The translations under genes and the position numbers were made by a program. This document shows, piece by piece, positions 25,833 through 34,111 of a DNA stretch of 64,000 bases. Position 1 is the first letter of the stretch, and every line of letters begins with the position of its first letter. Origin of the DNA: Pseudomonas sp. LS1212 (GTDB lineage: Bacteria > Pseudomonadota > Gammaproteobacteria > Pseudomonadales > Pseudomonadaceae); assembly GCF_024741815.1 (NCBI RefSeq), contig NZ_CP102951.1, positions 3,486,001 through 3,550,000 of the forward strand, in the 5' to 3' direction. The notes below the pieces were generated by a model. The model ran no database searches. It was not told the origin of the DNA and saw only the letters and a program-made list of their open reading frames with translations.

Positions 25833-27818
25833 ATGGATAGCACCTATATGACCTTTAAATCTTTTGACCCTCTTGAGTTTAAAAATACCGCTGTAAACGA
25901 GGCTGCGCTAGGGGCACTCAAGCGAGAAATTGAAAACATCCTTAGCTCATATGTAGGATGGTATGACCCCTTCTGTGAATTAATACAAAACTCTCTCGAT
26001 GCAGTAGAGGCCAGAAGCTCACTAGAAATATCTTCAGGTTCAATAGCATCATACACCCCTAAGATAAACATCATTATCGACTTAGATGAAAATACACTCA
26101 CCGTATCCGATAATGGCATAGGTTTAGACAAAGAAAAATTTGAGCAATTTTTGGCACCAAATTTTTCTTTTAAATCTGGGAAAACGAGGGGGCACAAAGG
26201 TGTTGGAGCCACATATGTTGCTTACGGCTTTAATTTTATGCGCATATCAACCAAAGTGCCCGACTTCGAAGCTTCAGGCAGAATCGTAAACGCTCGAAAC
26301 TGGATAAAAAGCATTGCGTCCGGAGCAAATCCAAAAGTCGAGCCAATTGCGACACCTGATACAGATCCTGAATTCCAGAGCTTTGATAGAGGCGTATCAA
26401 TAAACGTTCGATTTGATGACACCACTCACCCCAAAAAATTAAACTGGATCAAAACAGAAACAGCTGAACAATGGCATAAGATACTTTCAATAAAAACCGG
26501 CCTAGGATCAGTCCAACCAGATAGTACTATTATCACCACGGTAATTGTTAAATCGAATGGCGTAACAACCACCCACAAAGCAAAAGGAACCGGTTATCTT
26601 TGGCTTCACAATGCCGCCGGAAAAAGCGCTACAATCCGAGACATCGCAGATGAATCAGAGAAAACATTTGCTAAATTTGGCGCAAACCGCAAATTAAAAG
26701 ATAAGTACAGAAACCTTGACTTCATGCATGACACCTGGACGCCCTCCGAGCTTGGCGAAATACTTAAAGGCAGATTGGACGAAGAGGATATAAATGTATT
26801 AAAAACGTACTCCCCATCTGTTTCTGTAGAATTTGGATCAACTACAAAATTATGGCAACAGTTCAACAACTCTCTAGGTATTAGAAACGGCTACAAAGTT
26901 CTTAACACAGGCATCCAGTTAGCTGCCAACAACATGCCGCAGGGCGAAACACTTATTGTTCCACTAAAACGCTATGTCGGAAGACAAAACCAAGTACACT
27001 TTTTAATTCACTTCGATAATTACACACCTGATCTCGGCCGAAAAGGCTTCCACAGAGAGCTATCAGACTTTGCTAAAAGCGTAAGTCAGAAGCTAATGGA
27101 AAATCATCTTTCTAAATACTATGGGCTAATGAAGCCCAATACAGGCGTTTCCCCCGATCTGGTTAGGGGGATGCAAGTTAGTAATTGGAAAAAAGACATG
27201 TTAGGGCATGAAGCCGCGAAGCCGCTAGATCTCACAAATAAACATTTTTTCTTACCGGTCGAGCGAGTGTCTATAACATCCGACCCAACTCGCGAACAAG
27301 ATGTTATCGCATTATTTCATCAGCTAATCGCAGGTGGCGTCATTCGAGGGCTGCGCATCATGTCCACAAATGAGCGCTTCACTTACGATGGATTATTCAA
27401 AATAGGCTTCGACCTTAAAAAAGACCTTTATATTTACGACGAAGAGAAAAATCCACTAGGCGTATCAGAAGAAACGGTTGATGGACTCTTCGGAATAATT
27501 ACCGAACCGATGATCCTCGAGTACAAATTTAGCCTAGATGGACTGATCGAGGACTTTGAAAGCAACGACAAAAATATAAAAGATGTAGACCTGTGTATAG
27601 CCTGGGAAACTGGCGAACAATATTTAGAAAAATACGGCATAACATCGCTACTAATCTCAGACAATGCGTCACAGCGCCAATATCACGGCGTGACACACGT
27701 CCTACAAGACCTAGAAACGGGCGCAAGGCACTGCGACCTAATCATTCTAGAAGAACTTATAAAGCACTTGAACGATCCAAAGGCATCCGAGGAACACCAA
27801 GTAAAAAAATACGAATAG
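25833..27818 (+). CDS. GHKL (MORC/Hsp90-like) ATPase, putative defence protein
   Basis: 661 residues, markedly A+T-rich compared with surrounding genes. The N-terminal domain has all Bergerat-fold boxes: N box ELIQNSLDAVEA (Glu49, Asn53, Asp56), G1 VSDNGIGLD (93-97) and G2 GHKGVGATY (120-125). A long middle region (about 200-470) resembles the transducer plus middle part of MORC-type proteins. The end (from about 586) has DLCIAWETGEQYLEKYGI... and HCDLIILEELIKHL, a D...WE...LIIL arrangement reminiscent of restriction-endonuclease-like folds. GHKL ATPases of this build occur singly or with nucleases in prokaryotic conflict systems (Iyer, Abhiman and Aravind on MORC origins). Role here is inferred, not shown. 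Confidence 0.8.
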   Translation: MDSTYMTFKSFDPLEFKNTAVNEAALGALKREIENILSSYVGWYDPFCELIQNSLDAVEARSSLEISSGSIASYTPKINIIIDLDENTLTVSDNGIGLDKEKFEQFLAPNFSFKSGKTRGHKGVGATYVAYGFNFMRISTKVPDFEASGRIVNARNWIKSIASGANPKVEPIATPDTDPEFQSFDRGVSINVRFDDTTHPKKLNWIKTETAEQWHKILSIKTGLGSVQPDSTIITTVIVKSNGVTTTHKAKGTGYLWLHNAAGKSATIRDIADESEKTFAKFGANRKLKDKYRNLDFMHDTWTPSELGEILKGRLDEEDINVLKTYSPSVSVEFGSTTKLWQQFNNSLGIRNGYKVLNTGIQLAANNMPQGETLIVPLKRYVGRQNQVHFLIHFDNYTPDLGRKGFHRELSDFAKSVSQKLMENHLSKYYGLMKPNTGVSPDLVRGMQVSNWKKDMLGHEAAKPLDLTNKHFFLPVERVSITSDPTREQDVIALFHQLIAGGVIRGLRIMSTNERFTYDGLFKIGFDLKKDLYIYDEEKNPLGVSEETVDGLFGIITEPMILEYKFSLDGLIEDFESNDKNIKDVDLCIAWETGEQYLEKYGITSLLISDNASQRQYHGVTHVLQDLETGARHCDLIILEELIKHLNDPKASEEHQVKKYE

Positions 27819-28087
27819 AACGACAAGCCAACAACACAACGAGCGGCAAATTTTAATACATGCCGCTCACACCCCTACTACTTAGTAGCTTTATTCGCTC
27901 CCGGCGCACATCGGCAACTGGCAAAAAACTCTGCCATCACTGGCCGCTTTGCGCTTGTAATGGAAGGCCAGTTTGGTTAGAACACGGCCCACTGCGAGCG
28001 GCGGCTTCGGGTCGACTCCGGCCTGTCGCGATCGGCAGAAGTCGACCCGTAGCGGCCGTTCGCGCATCCGAGGCTGGCACGGCCCCC

Positions 28088-28187
28088 TGTAGCCGCTGCC
28101 GAAGGCTGCGCTGGGCCGTAAGGCCCCGGCGATCTTGAAAACCTGCGCCCGCTTCGCGCGCGAGCGCAGCCTGGCGGCAGCGGCTAC
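28088..28187. repeat. intergenic palindromic repeat, family A copy 3
   Basis: Starts 'tgtagccgctgcc' and ends with the inverted 'ggcagcggcta', with a ggccgtaaggcc hairpin and 'ggcgatcttgaaaacc' between. Confidence 0.85.
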
Positions 28188-28214
28188 GCCGACCGCGTTG
28201 CTGGCCCGTTCAAT

Positions 28215-28244
28215 CGCCCGCTTCTGGCCGCCTTCTGCCTGTCG
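28215..28244. repeat. intergenic repeat, family B copy (inverted)
   Basis: 'cgcttctggccgccttctgcctgtc', inverse orientation of the 25554 copy. Confidence 0.5.
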
Positions 28245-28514
28245 TCACTTTTGCGCGTACTGGTCAATTCCGTTCAATTTCGCACCAGGGGCCCCGTCGC
28301 CACCTGTTGTACGTCCGGTACACGCACCGTTTCACGCGCCTGCGACGTCGTCATTTGCCGACCATCTGTTGCCACTACCCCCCCAAGAGCGACGGGATTA
28401 GCTGGCAGGTTTAACCGCGCCTGAATTCCGACGATAAAGGCGTTTGAAAGCGAAACTTGGATGCACAGAAATGAGCAACCATCTTGGCTCTAGGAGCAGC
28501 TGGAGCCACCGACC

Positions 28515-28682
28515 ATGAGCAAAGAAGTGCAGACGATAGTCACCATACTTGATCAGCAATACGAAGAGATTGTGGTGGGCACCAGGAGCCTGACAGAACG
28601 CTATATCAGTGCGTCCATGGAGATATACAAAAAGACTGGGATTAAATCTGTTATTGCTGCAGTTTCAATCAGGCGATACTAG
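28515..28682 (+). CDS. small hypothetical ORF, possibly a truncated gene start
   Basis: 55 codons from ATG 28515 with GGAG at a workable distance. The sequence MSKEVQTIVTILDQQYEEIV... TGIKSVIAAVSIRRY looks protein-like but ends exactly where the higB remnant on the other strand ends, so it may be the N terminus of a gene cut off by the same rearrangement. Family unknown. Confidence 0.3.
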   Translation: MSKEVQTIVTILDQQYEEIVVGTRSLTERYISASMEIYKKTGIKSVIAAVSIRRY

Positions 28683-28756
28683 GCTTCCAGTACATTGGCC
28701 GAGTGTGGCCATTTCTGCTGGGCTTCCCGGATGCGTTTCTGAGTAATGACGTGCAT
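28679..28756 (-). pseudogene. higB-type toxin, N-terminal stub
   Basis: From ATG 28756 the frame encodes MHVITQKRIREAQQKWPHSA-NVLEA then a stop. This is the conserved start of HigB mRNA interferases (compare the family's MHxITxK...A...P...). The remaining ~75 residues and the higA antitoxin are absent. The region just upstream (28757-28800) keeps a promoter-like, imperfectly palindromic segment ('gcttgctataaagctaagg'). Confidence 0.65.
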
Positions 28757-28932
28757 TGTGCCTGTTATCGCAGCTTGCTATAAAGCTAAGGTATCGCGAT
28801 GCCGGTAGTATTACAGGTTGCGATATTTTCTCAGGCAGTCGCCGCAGCCTGGTCTGGTCGCCGGCACCCCCGGCTTGCCGAGCCAGCCCGCCGGCTATAC
28901 GATTCGACTGTTCCTCAGGCGGAGGAGTCATT

Positions 28933-29676
28933 GTGAAGCCGGTGATGCTCCTGACGCGCATCCTGGCGCCTGCTATCGCCCTGGCGCTGGCATCCGCCAG
29001 CCTGCATGCCGACGACCCGTTCGCGCCGTTGCGCGACGCCATGGTGCGGGAGATCGCCGACATGTCGTCCGTCACCCGCGACGAAACCGGCAGGGCCAAG
29101 TTTGCCGCGCCGGTGATGGCCGCGATGGCCAGGGTGCCACGCCACAGGTTCGTCCCGCCCGACGAGGTGCCCTACGCCTACGAGAACCGGCCGCTGCCGA
29201 TCGGCTACGGCCAGACCATCTCCCAGCCCTACATCGTCGCCCTGATGACCGACCTGGCGCAGGTCGGGCCCGGCGACGTGGTACTCGAGATCGGCACCGG
29301 CTCGGGCTACCAGGCGGCGATCCTCGCCGAGCTGGCGCAGGCGGTCTACACGATGGAGATCATCGAGCCGCTGGCAGTGCAGGCCGGGGAGCGCCTGGGC
29401 CGGCTGGGATATGCGAAGGTGCAGGCCCGGCTGGGCGATGGCTACCATGGCTGGCCCGAGCACGGGCCTTACGACGCCATCCTCGTCACCGCCGCCGCCA
29501 GCCATGTGCCGCCGCCACTGATCGCCCAGCTCAAGGCCGGCGGGCGGATGATAATCCCGGTCAGCGCGCCGTTCATGATCCAGTACCTGCTGCTGATCGA
29601 GAAGGCCGGCGATGGCAGTGTGTCCACCCGGCAGGTACTGCCTGTGCGCTTCGTGCCGCTGGTCGGAGGCGGTTGA
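28933..29676 (+). CDS. exported protein-L-isoaspartate O-methyltransferase
   Basis: 247 residues from GTG 28933, set by GGAGGAG right upstream. An N-terminal signal peptide (LLTRILAPAIALALASASLHA) precedes a PCMT fold: RVPRHRFVPPDEVPYAYENR, PLPIGYGQTISQPYIVALM and the SAM-binding VLEIGTGSGYQAAILAEL. PCMT methylates damaged isoaspartyl residues to start their repair; cytosolic Pcm lacks the leader, so this copy should act in the envelope. The stop is two bases before the next gene, with which it forms an operon. GC is very high. Confidence 0.9.
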   Translation: MKPVMLLTRILAPAIALALASASLHADDPFAPLRDAMVREIADMSSVTRDETGRAKFAAPVMAAMARVPRHRFVPPDEVPYAYENRPLPIGYGQTISQPYIVALMTDLAQVGPGDVVLEIGTGSGYQAAILAELAQAVYTMEIIEPLAVQAGERLGRLGYAKVQARLGDGYHGWPEHGPYDAILVTAAASHVPPPLIAQLKAGGRMIIPVSAPFMIQYLLLIEKAGDGSVSTRQVLPVRFVPLVGGG

Positions 29677-29678
29677 GC

Positions 29679-32111
29679 ATGCATTCGCCGCCGTTGCTCG
29701 CCCTGGCTCTGCTGTCTGCCTCCGCGCTCGGCTATGAGGTGCTGCTGCTGCGACTGCTTTCGATCATCCAGTGGCACCATTTCGCCTACATGATGATCAG
29801 CGTCGCGCTGCTCGGCTACGGCGCTGCCGGCACCGCCGTGGCGCTGGCGCGGCCTGTGCTGGCGCCGCGCTTCCACGGTGTGTTCATCGGCGGCGCGGTG
29901 CTGTTCGGGCTGAGCGCCATCGCCTGCTTCAGCCTGGCCCAGCAGGTTCCGTTCAATCCCCTCGAGATCCTCTGGGACGCGCGGCAGCCGGCGCGCCTGC
30001 TGAGGATCTACCTGCTGCTGTTCGTGCCGTTCTTCTGCGCGGCGGTGTGCATCTGCCTGACCTTCACCTGCTTTCAGGAACAGATTCACCGGATCTACGC
30101 CTTCGACATTCTCGGCGCCGGCGTGGGCAGCCTGGCGATCGTCGCCGCGCTGTTCGCCCTGACGCCCGTCGATGCGCTGCGGCTGCTGGGCGGCACCGGC
30201 ATCGCCGCCGGGGCGCTGGCCAGCATGGCTTGCACGGGGCACAGGCACTGGCTCGCGCCGTTGCTGCTGGCGGCGGCGGTCGCGGTGCCGGCCGGCGTGC
30301 CCGGGCGCTGGATCGCCCTGTCGCCCTCCGAGTACAAGGAACTGAGCCAGACGCTGCGTATCAAGGATGCGCGCGCAATCGCCCAGACCTGGAGTCCGCT
30401 GGGCCTGCTCACGGTCGTCGACAGCCCGACCATTCCCCTGCGCCACGCGCCGGGCCTAAGCCTCAACGCAACGCAGGAACCGCCCGCGCAACTGGCCATC
30501 TTCACCGACGGCGACGGCCTTTCCGTGCTGAACCGCTATGACGGGCGCCGCGAGCCGCTCGCCTACCTGGACTACCTGACCTCGGCTCTGCCCTATCACC
30601 TGCTGCGGCAACCCCGCGTGCTGGTGCTGGGCAGCGGCGCCGGCGCCGATGTGCTGCAGGCGATCTACCACGGCGCCAGCGCGGTGGATGCCATCGAACT
30701 GAACCCGCAGGTGATCGATCTGGTCCAGCGCCGCTTCGCCGACTTCTCCGGCAAGCCGTACAGCGCGCCCAACGTCCGTGTGCTGATCGGCGAGGCGCGC
30801 GGCCTGGTGGCTTCGCGCAGCGAGCCTTACGACCTGATCCAGATCGCCCTGCTGGACTCCTTCGGCACCGCCTCGGGCGGCCTGCATGCGCTGTCCGAGA
30901 ACTACCTGTACACGGTGGATGCCTTCGCCGAGTACCTGCGCCATCTCGCGCCCGGCGGCCTGCTGGCCATCACCCGCTGGGTCACCCTGCCGCCGCGCGA
31001 TGTTCCCAGGCTGCTGGCCACCGCGGCCGCGGCCATCGAGCGCGACGGGCAGGCCAGCGCGGCGCGCCGCATCGTCATGATCCGCGGCTGGAAGACCGCG
31101 ACGCTGCTGGTCAGCAACAGGGATTTCGACGACGCCGGCATCGCCGTGCTGCGGGAGTTCTGCCGGGCGCGCTCCTTCGACCTGGCCTACTACCCCGGGA
31201 TGACCGTGGCCGAGGCGAACCGCTACAACCTGCTCGACCGGCCCTGGTTCTTCGACGCGGCGCAGGCCCTGCTGTCCGGCGAGCGCGCGGAGTTCCTGGC
31301 GCGCTACAAGTTCGACGTGCGTCCGACCATGGATGACCGGCCGTATTTCTTCCACTTCTTCAAGTGGCGCTCGCTGCCGGAACTGCTGGCGCTGAAGGCG
31401 CAGGGCGGCCTGTCAATGCTGGAGTGGGGCTATCCGGTGCTGATCGCCACGCTGCTGCAGTCCGGCGTGGCCGCCGTGCTGCTGATCCTGGCGCCGCTAT
31501 GGGTGGCGCGGCGGCGCCAGCGGCGCTCTCGAAATGCGGCTTTGGCCAGGTTCGAACTTCGGGTCGTGTCCTACTTCGCCGCCATCGGCTTCGCCTTCAT
31601 GTTCGTGGAAATCGCCTTCATCCAGAAGTTCACCCTGTTCCTCAGCCACCCGTTGTATTCGGTGGCGGTAACCCTCAGCGCGTTCCTGATCTTCGCTGGC
31701 CTTGGCAGCCGTTACTCCGGCCGGCGGCGGGGGGACATTGGAACTGGTGTGGGGCCCCGTCATCCGCTGGCGCGGCCGGTCCTGGCGATCTGCGTGATCG
31801 CCCTGCTCTACCTGATCGCCCTACCCCCGTTGTTCCAGCTGCTGGCGCCGGTGCGGACCCTCGCCAGGTTCGGCATCTGCGCCGCGCTGGTAGCGCCGCT
31901 GGCGTTCGCCATGGGCATGCCGTTTCCGCTCGGACTCGAGCGCGTCTCCGCGCGCGCCGAAGCACTGGTGCCGATCGCCTGGGGCGTCAATGCCAGCGTA
32001 TCAGTGGTGGCGGCCGTGCTGGCGACCCTGCTGGCGATCCACCTGGGCTTCACCGTGGTGTTGCTGCTGGCGTTGCTGCTGTATCTCGCGGCGGCGGTCG
32101 CGTTTCCCTGA
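29679..32111 (+). CDS. membrane-embedded spermidine-synthase-like protein
   Basis: 810 residues from ATG 29679. About seven N-terminal membrane segments (ALGYEVLLLRLLSIIQWHHF..., to about 220), then a soluble SAM-dependent domain at about 300-560 with VLVLGSGAGADVLQAI and AVDAIELNPQVIDLV, and about six C-terminal segments from about 590. This is the fused membrane/spermidine-synthase architecture; such proteins often lack polyamine synthase activity. Coupled to the exported isoaspartyl methyltransferase, suggesting a joint envelope role, perhaps handling methyl donor or product; that is inference. Very GC-rich codon use. Confidence 0.85.
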   Translation: MHSPPLLALALLSASALGYEVLLLRLLSIIQWHHFAYMMISVALLGYGAAGTAVALARPVLAPRFHGVFIGGAVLFGLSAIACFSLAQQVPFNPLEILWDARQPARLLRIYLLLFVPFFCAAVCICLTFTCFQEQIHRIYAFDILGAGVGSLAIVAALFALTPVDALRLLGGTGIAAGALASMACTGHRHWLAPLLLAAAVAVPAGVPGRWIALSPSEYKELSQTLRIKDARAIAQTWSPLGLLTVVDSPTIPLRHAPGLSLNATQEPPAQLAIFTDGDGLSVLNRYDGRREPLAYLDYLTSALPYHLLRQPRVLVLGSGAGADVLQAIYHGASAVDAIELNPQVIDLVQRRFADFSGKPYSAPNVRVLIGEARGLVASRSEPYDLIQIALLDSFGTASGGLHALSENYLYTVDAFAEYLRHLAPGGLLAITRWVTLPPRDVPRLLATAAAAIERDGQASAARRIVMIRGWKTATLLVSNRDFDDAGIAVLREFCRARSFDLAYYPGMTVAEANRYNLLDRPWFFDAAQALLSGERAEFLARYKFDVRPTMDDRPYFFHFFKWRSLPELLALKAQGGLSMLEWGYPVLIATLLQSGVAAVLLILAPLWVARRRQRRSRNAALARFELRVVSYFAAIGFAFMFVEIAFIQKFTLFLSHPLYSVAVTLSAFLIFAGLGSRYSGRRRGDIGTGVGPRHPLARPVLAICVIALLYLIALPPLFQLLAPVRTLARFGICAALVAPLAFAMGMPFPLGLERVSARAEALVPIAWGVNASVSVVAAVLATLLAIHLGFTVVLLLALLLYLAAAVAFP

Positions 32112-32191
32112 TCGCGGCGGTTCGGAGCGAAACGTCAACAGACCCTGGTGAGACGAATGGCCTGTTGGAACGCCGCTTGCCGCGGAAAAGG

Positions 32192-32263
32192 GGGACAGAT
32201 TTATTTCTCTACTCTAGAGTTGACTAACTGGACAGAATTAGAGTGGAAAAATAAATCTGTCCC
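32192..32263. repeat. long imperfect hairpin with 15-bp perfect arms
   Basis: gggacagatttattt (32192-32206) pairs perfectly with aaataaatctgtccc (32249-32263); the inner part adds ctcta/tagag. The 'gggacagatttattt' arm is the type found next to REP-associated (RAYT/IS200-like) transposases in many bacteria, though no such transposase is here. It lies right after the GC-rich operon. Confidence 0.7.
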
Positions 32264-32385
32264 ATTTTATCCTGTTTTATCCTGGTCGTGCGCCTAGAAT
32301 GGAGGCGCGCTCTGCCACTTCCTGATTGTGAGCAGCTCATCTCAGTTGTGCATAAGACGTGGGGAGCTCTTAGACGTTGCTCTGA

Positions 32386-33564
32386 GGTTGTGGCTTTCAG
32401 CAAATACTCAGCTATGCTGCGCTACTGCTTTTCGCGGCCGCCAAGCTTAAGAGCCCTAGCTCTCCAGTCAATCTCACTGAAAGTCGTGGGGCCATCGAAT
32501 CAATAAATGAAATAATATCTACCCTCAATAAGCTGATCGCTACACATAATGAAAAGCTTGCGAACAAAAAGCGTACCACTGAAAACATTAAGTCACGTTT
32601 TTGGGCTCTGATGCGTTGGGACTATGACCAGTCGATATCAGCATATGCTGAGGCAGTCGTAGAATTAGCGCAGGAGGCCAGGAGGGCGGAACAAGAAGCA
32701 CGTGACATTGATCAGGCGGTCAGGGAATCCAACGAAAAAATTGCTGATCTTAGGAAGCAAACAGTAAATATTGAAGAGTCCATTCAGAATATAAACCTTG
32801 CGCTATTGGAAATCGAGATCGATGGATTTTCGGTGGTAAAATATAGTGACAGCCTTTACAGAATTGCTAGATCAGCCGATAACGCCAACGCATTCCACTC
32901 TCTTGGCGAAGGTGAAAAAACCGTTATAAGCTCCCTTTATTTTATTGAACTGTGCAAAGGTCAAAAAACCGCAGCGTCCGTCCCGCTTGCTAAAATAGTT
33001 GTAATTGACGATCCAATTTCAAGCCTTTCGCATCTTTATGTATTCAATATTGGGCAGCTAATAAAAAAATCCTTCATCAATAACTCACTCTATAAGCAGG
33101 TTTTCGTTCTCACGCACAGCTTGTATTTCTTTTATGAGCTAACTCATACCAATAAAGATTCTCGGAGTGAAAGTCAGCACCTGTATAGGATAGTCAAAAA
33201 TAGTCATGGCAGCAGTGTGATCCCCATGAAGCATGAAGAGATCCAGAATGACTACCAGTCGTACTGGTCAATTGTGAAAGACCCAGCGACGCCCCCTGCT
33301 CTCATTGCGAACTGCATGAGGAACATAATTGAGTATTCCTTTAACTTTGTTCAGAAGAAAGACTTCAATAATGTGTTCCAAACTCCGACTTTGCCGACAG
33401 ACAAGTTTAAGACCTTTTACAGGTATATGAATAGAGAGCCTCATTCGCTCGGACAAAATATATTCGACATCAAAGAATTTGACCACCAAGCCTTCAAAGA
33501 CGGTTTGAAATTGATTTTTGAAGAACGTGGCTACTCTGATCATTACATTGCTATGACTAAATAG
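32386..33564 (+). pseudogene. AAA_13 ATPase, C-terminal half (PrrC/RloC-type anticodon-nuclease-like)
   Basis: The frame is open from 32386 and protein-like from about 32460; there is no N terminus and no Walker A. A coiled coil (about 32480-32820) is followed by the ABC-type signature LGEGEKTVISSLYF, Walker B IVVIDDPISSLSH (about 33000) and H-loop FVLTHSLYFFYEL. The rest has MRNIIEYSF (Arg codon 33319, Glu codon 33331, an RxxxE) and MNREPHSLGQN (His codon 33442), the order of the nuclease residues in PrrC and RloC. It ends ...YSDHYIAMTK. A+T-rich. The missing N-terminal half makes it inactive unless a start such as ATG 32611 is used for a partial product. Confidence 0.75.
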
Positions 33565-33569
33565 AGTGC

Positions 33570-33935
33570 CTACCCAAGGTAGCGAACGCTACCTTGGGAC
33601 ATACCTGGTAATTCATGATGAATCGTTGTGATGGTTTTCCCATCCGTCAGAGGTCTGATAGAAGAGATGGTTTTCGCACCGTATACGCTGCCACCCATCA
33701 GCAAACAAGAGGCGCCCCTGTCCACCGCAATACTCACGCGTCCGGGAGGATTGCTGCTCTGCAAATGCAATCCACACGTGAGCCTTAGGCACACGGCCTG
33801 ATACCAAAACTCGCATTGTCCCGATTTTTTCCCTAACGCTTTCGATAGGTTGGTCGCTGGCCTTCGGGTCGGTTTAGTTCGCTCACGAGGGGGCGAATGT
33901 CCGAAAACGGACTGTCATGAGGGGCCGCTATCGAC
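33570..33935. other. region left of IS1182 element, no recognised gene
   Basis: Two overlapping minus-strand frames (33570-33794 and 33613-33816) are open but neither resembles a known protein; a frameshifted small gene cannot be excluded. The right end (about 33890-33935) is intergenic-repeat sequence into which the IS element inserted. Confidence 0.3.
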
Positions 33936-34051
33936 CCAGGCTGTGTGAAAACGTGCTAAACACGTCGAAAACTGAGAGTCGCGAGGATTGCCTGTGGAAT
34001 AAGCGGGCGGAAGCGCGAATTACCTTAGTCAGCTACATAGACGTTCGTAAT

Positions 34052-34083
34052 GCCGTTTGGGCCGCGTCAGCGGCCCAAACGGC
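34052..34083 (-). terminator. transposase terminator hairpin
   Basis: A perfect 14-bp stem (gccgtttgggccgc, loop gtca, complement) lies 29 bases beyond the transposase stop. Confidence 0.75.
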
Positions 34084-34111
34084 TACTAACGGGCGAGCCA
34101 AACGGCTGGAT

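Larger units (their letters stand above)
27860..28514. other. intergenic repeat-rich region
   Basis: No gene is supported. It contains a 'gtcgactccgg...cagaagtcgac' inverted word at about 28012-28045, a family A copy at 28088-28187 and an inverted family B word at 28215-28244. GC rises sharply relative to the GHKL gene. Confidence 0.5.

Noticed and set aside
28818..29678. upstream extension of the spermidine-synthase-like frame
   Set aside because: The extension is out-of-frame shadow of the isoaspartyl methyltransferase; the true start is ATG 29679.
32434..32448. adjacent NotI- and HindIII-like sites, as in a cloning linker
   Set aside because: They lie in a continuous open frame leading into the AAA_13 fragment and no vector sequence surrounds them; chance occurrence is the simpler reading.
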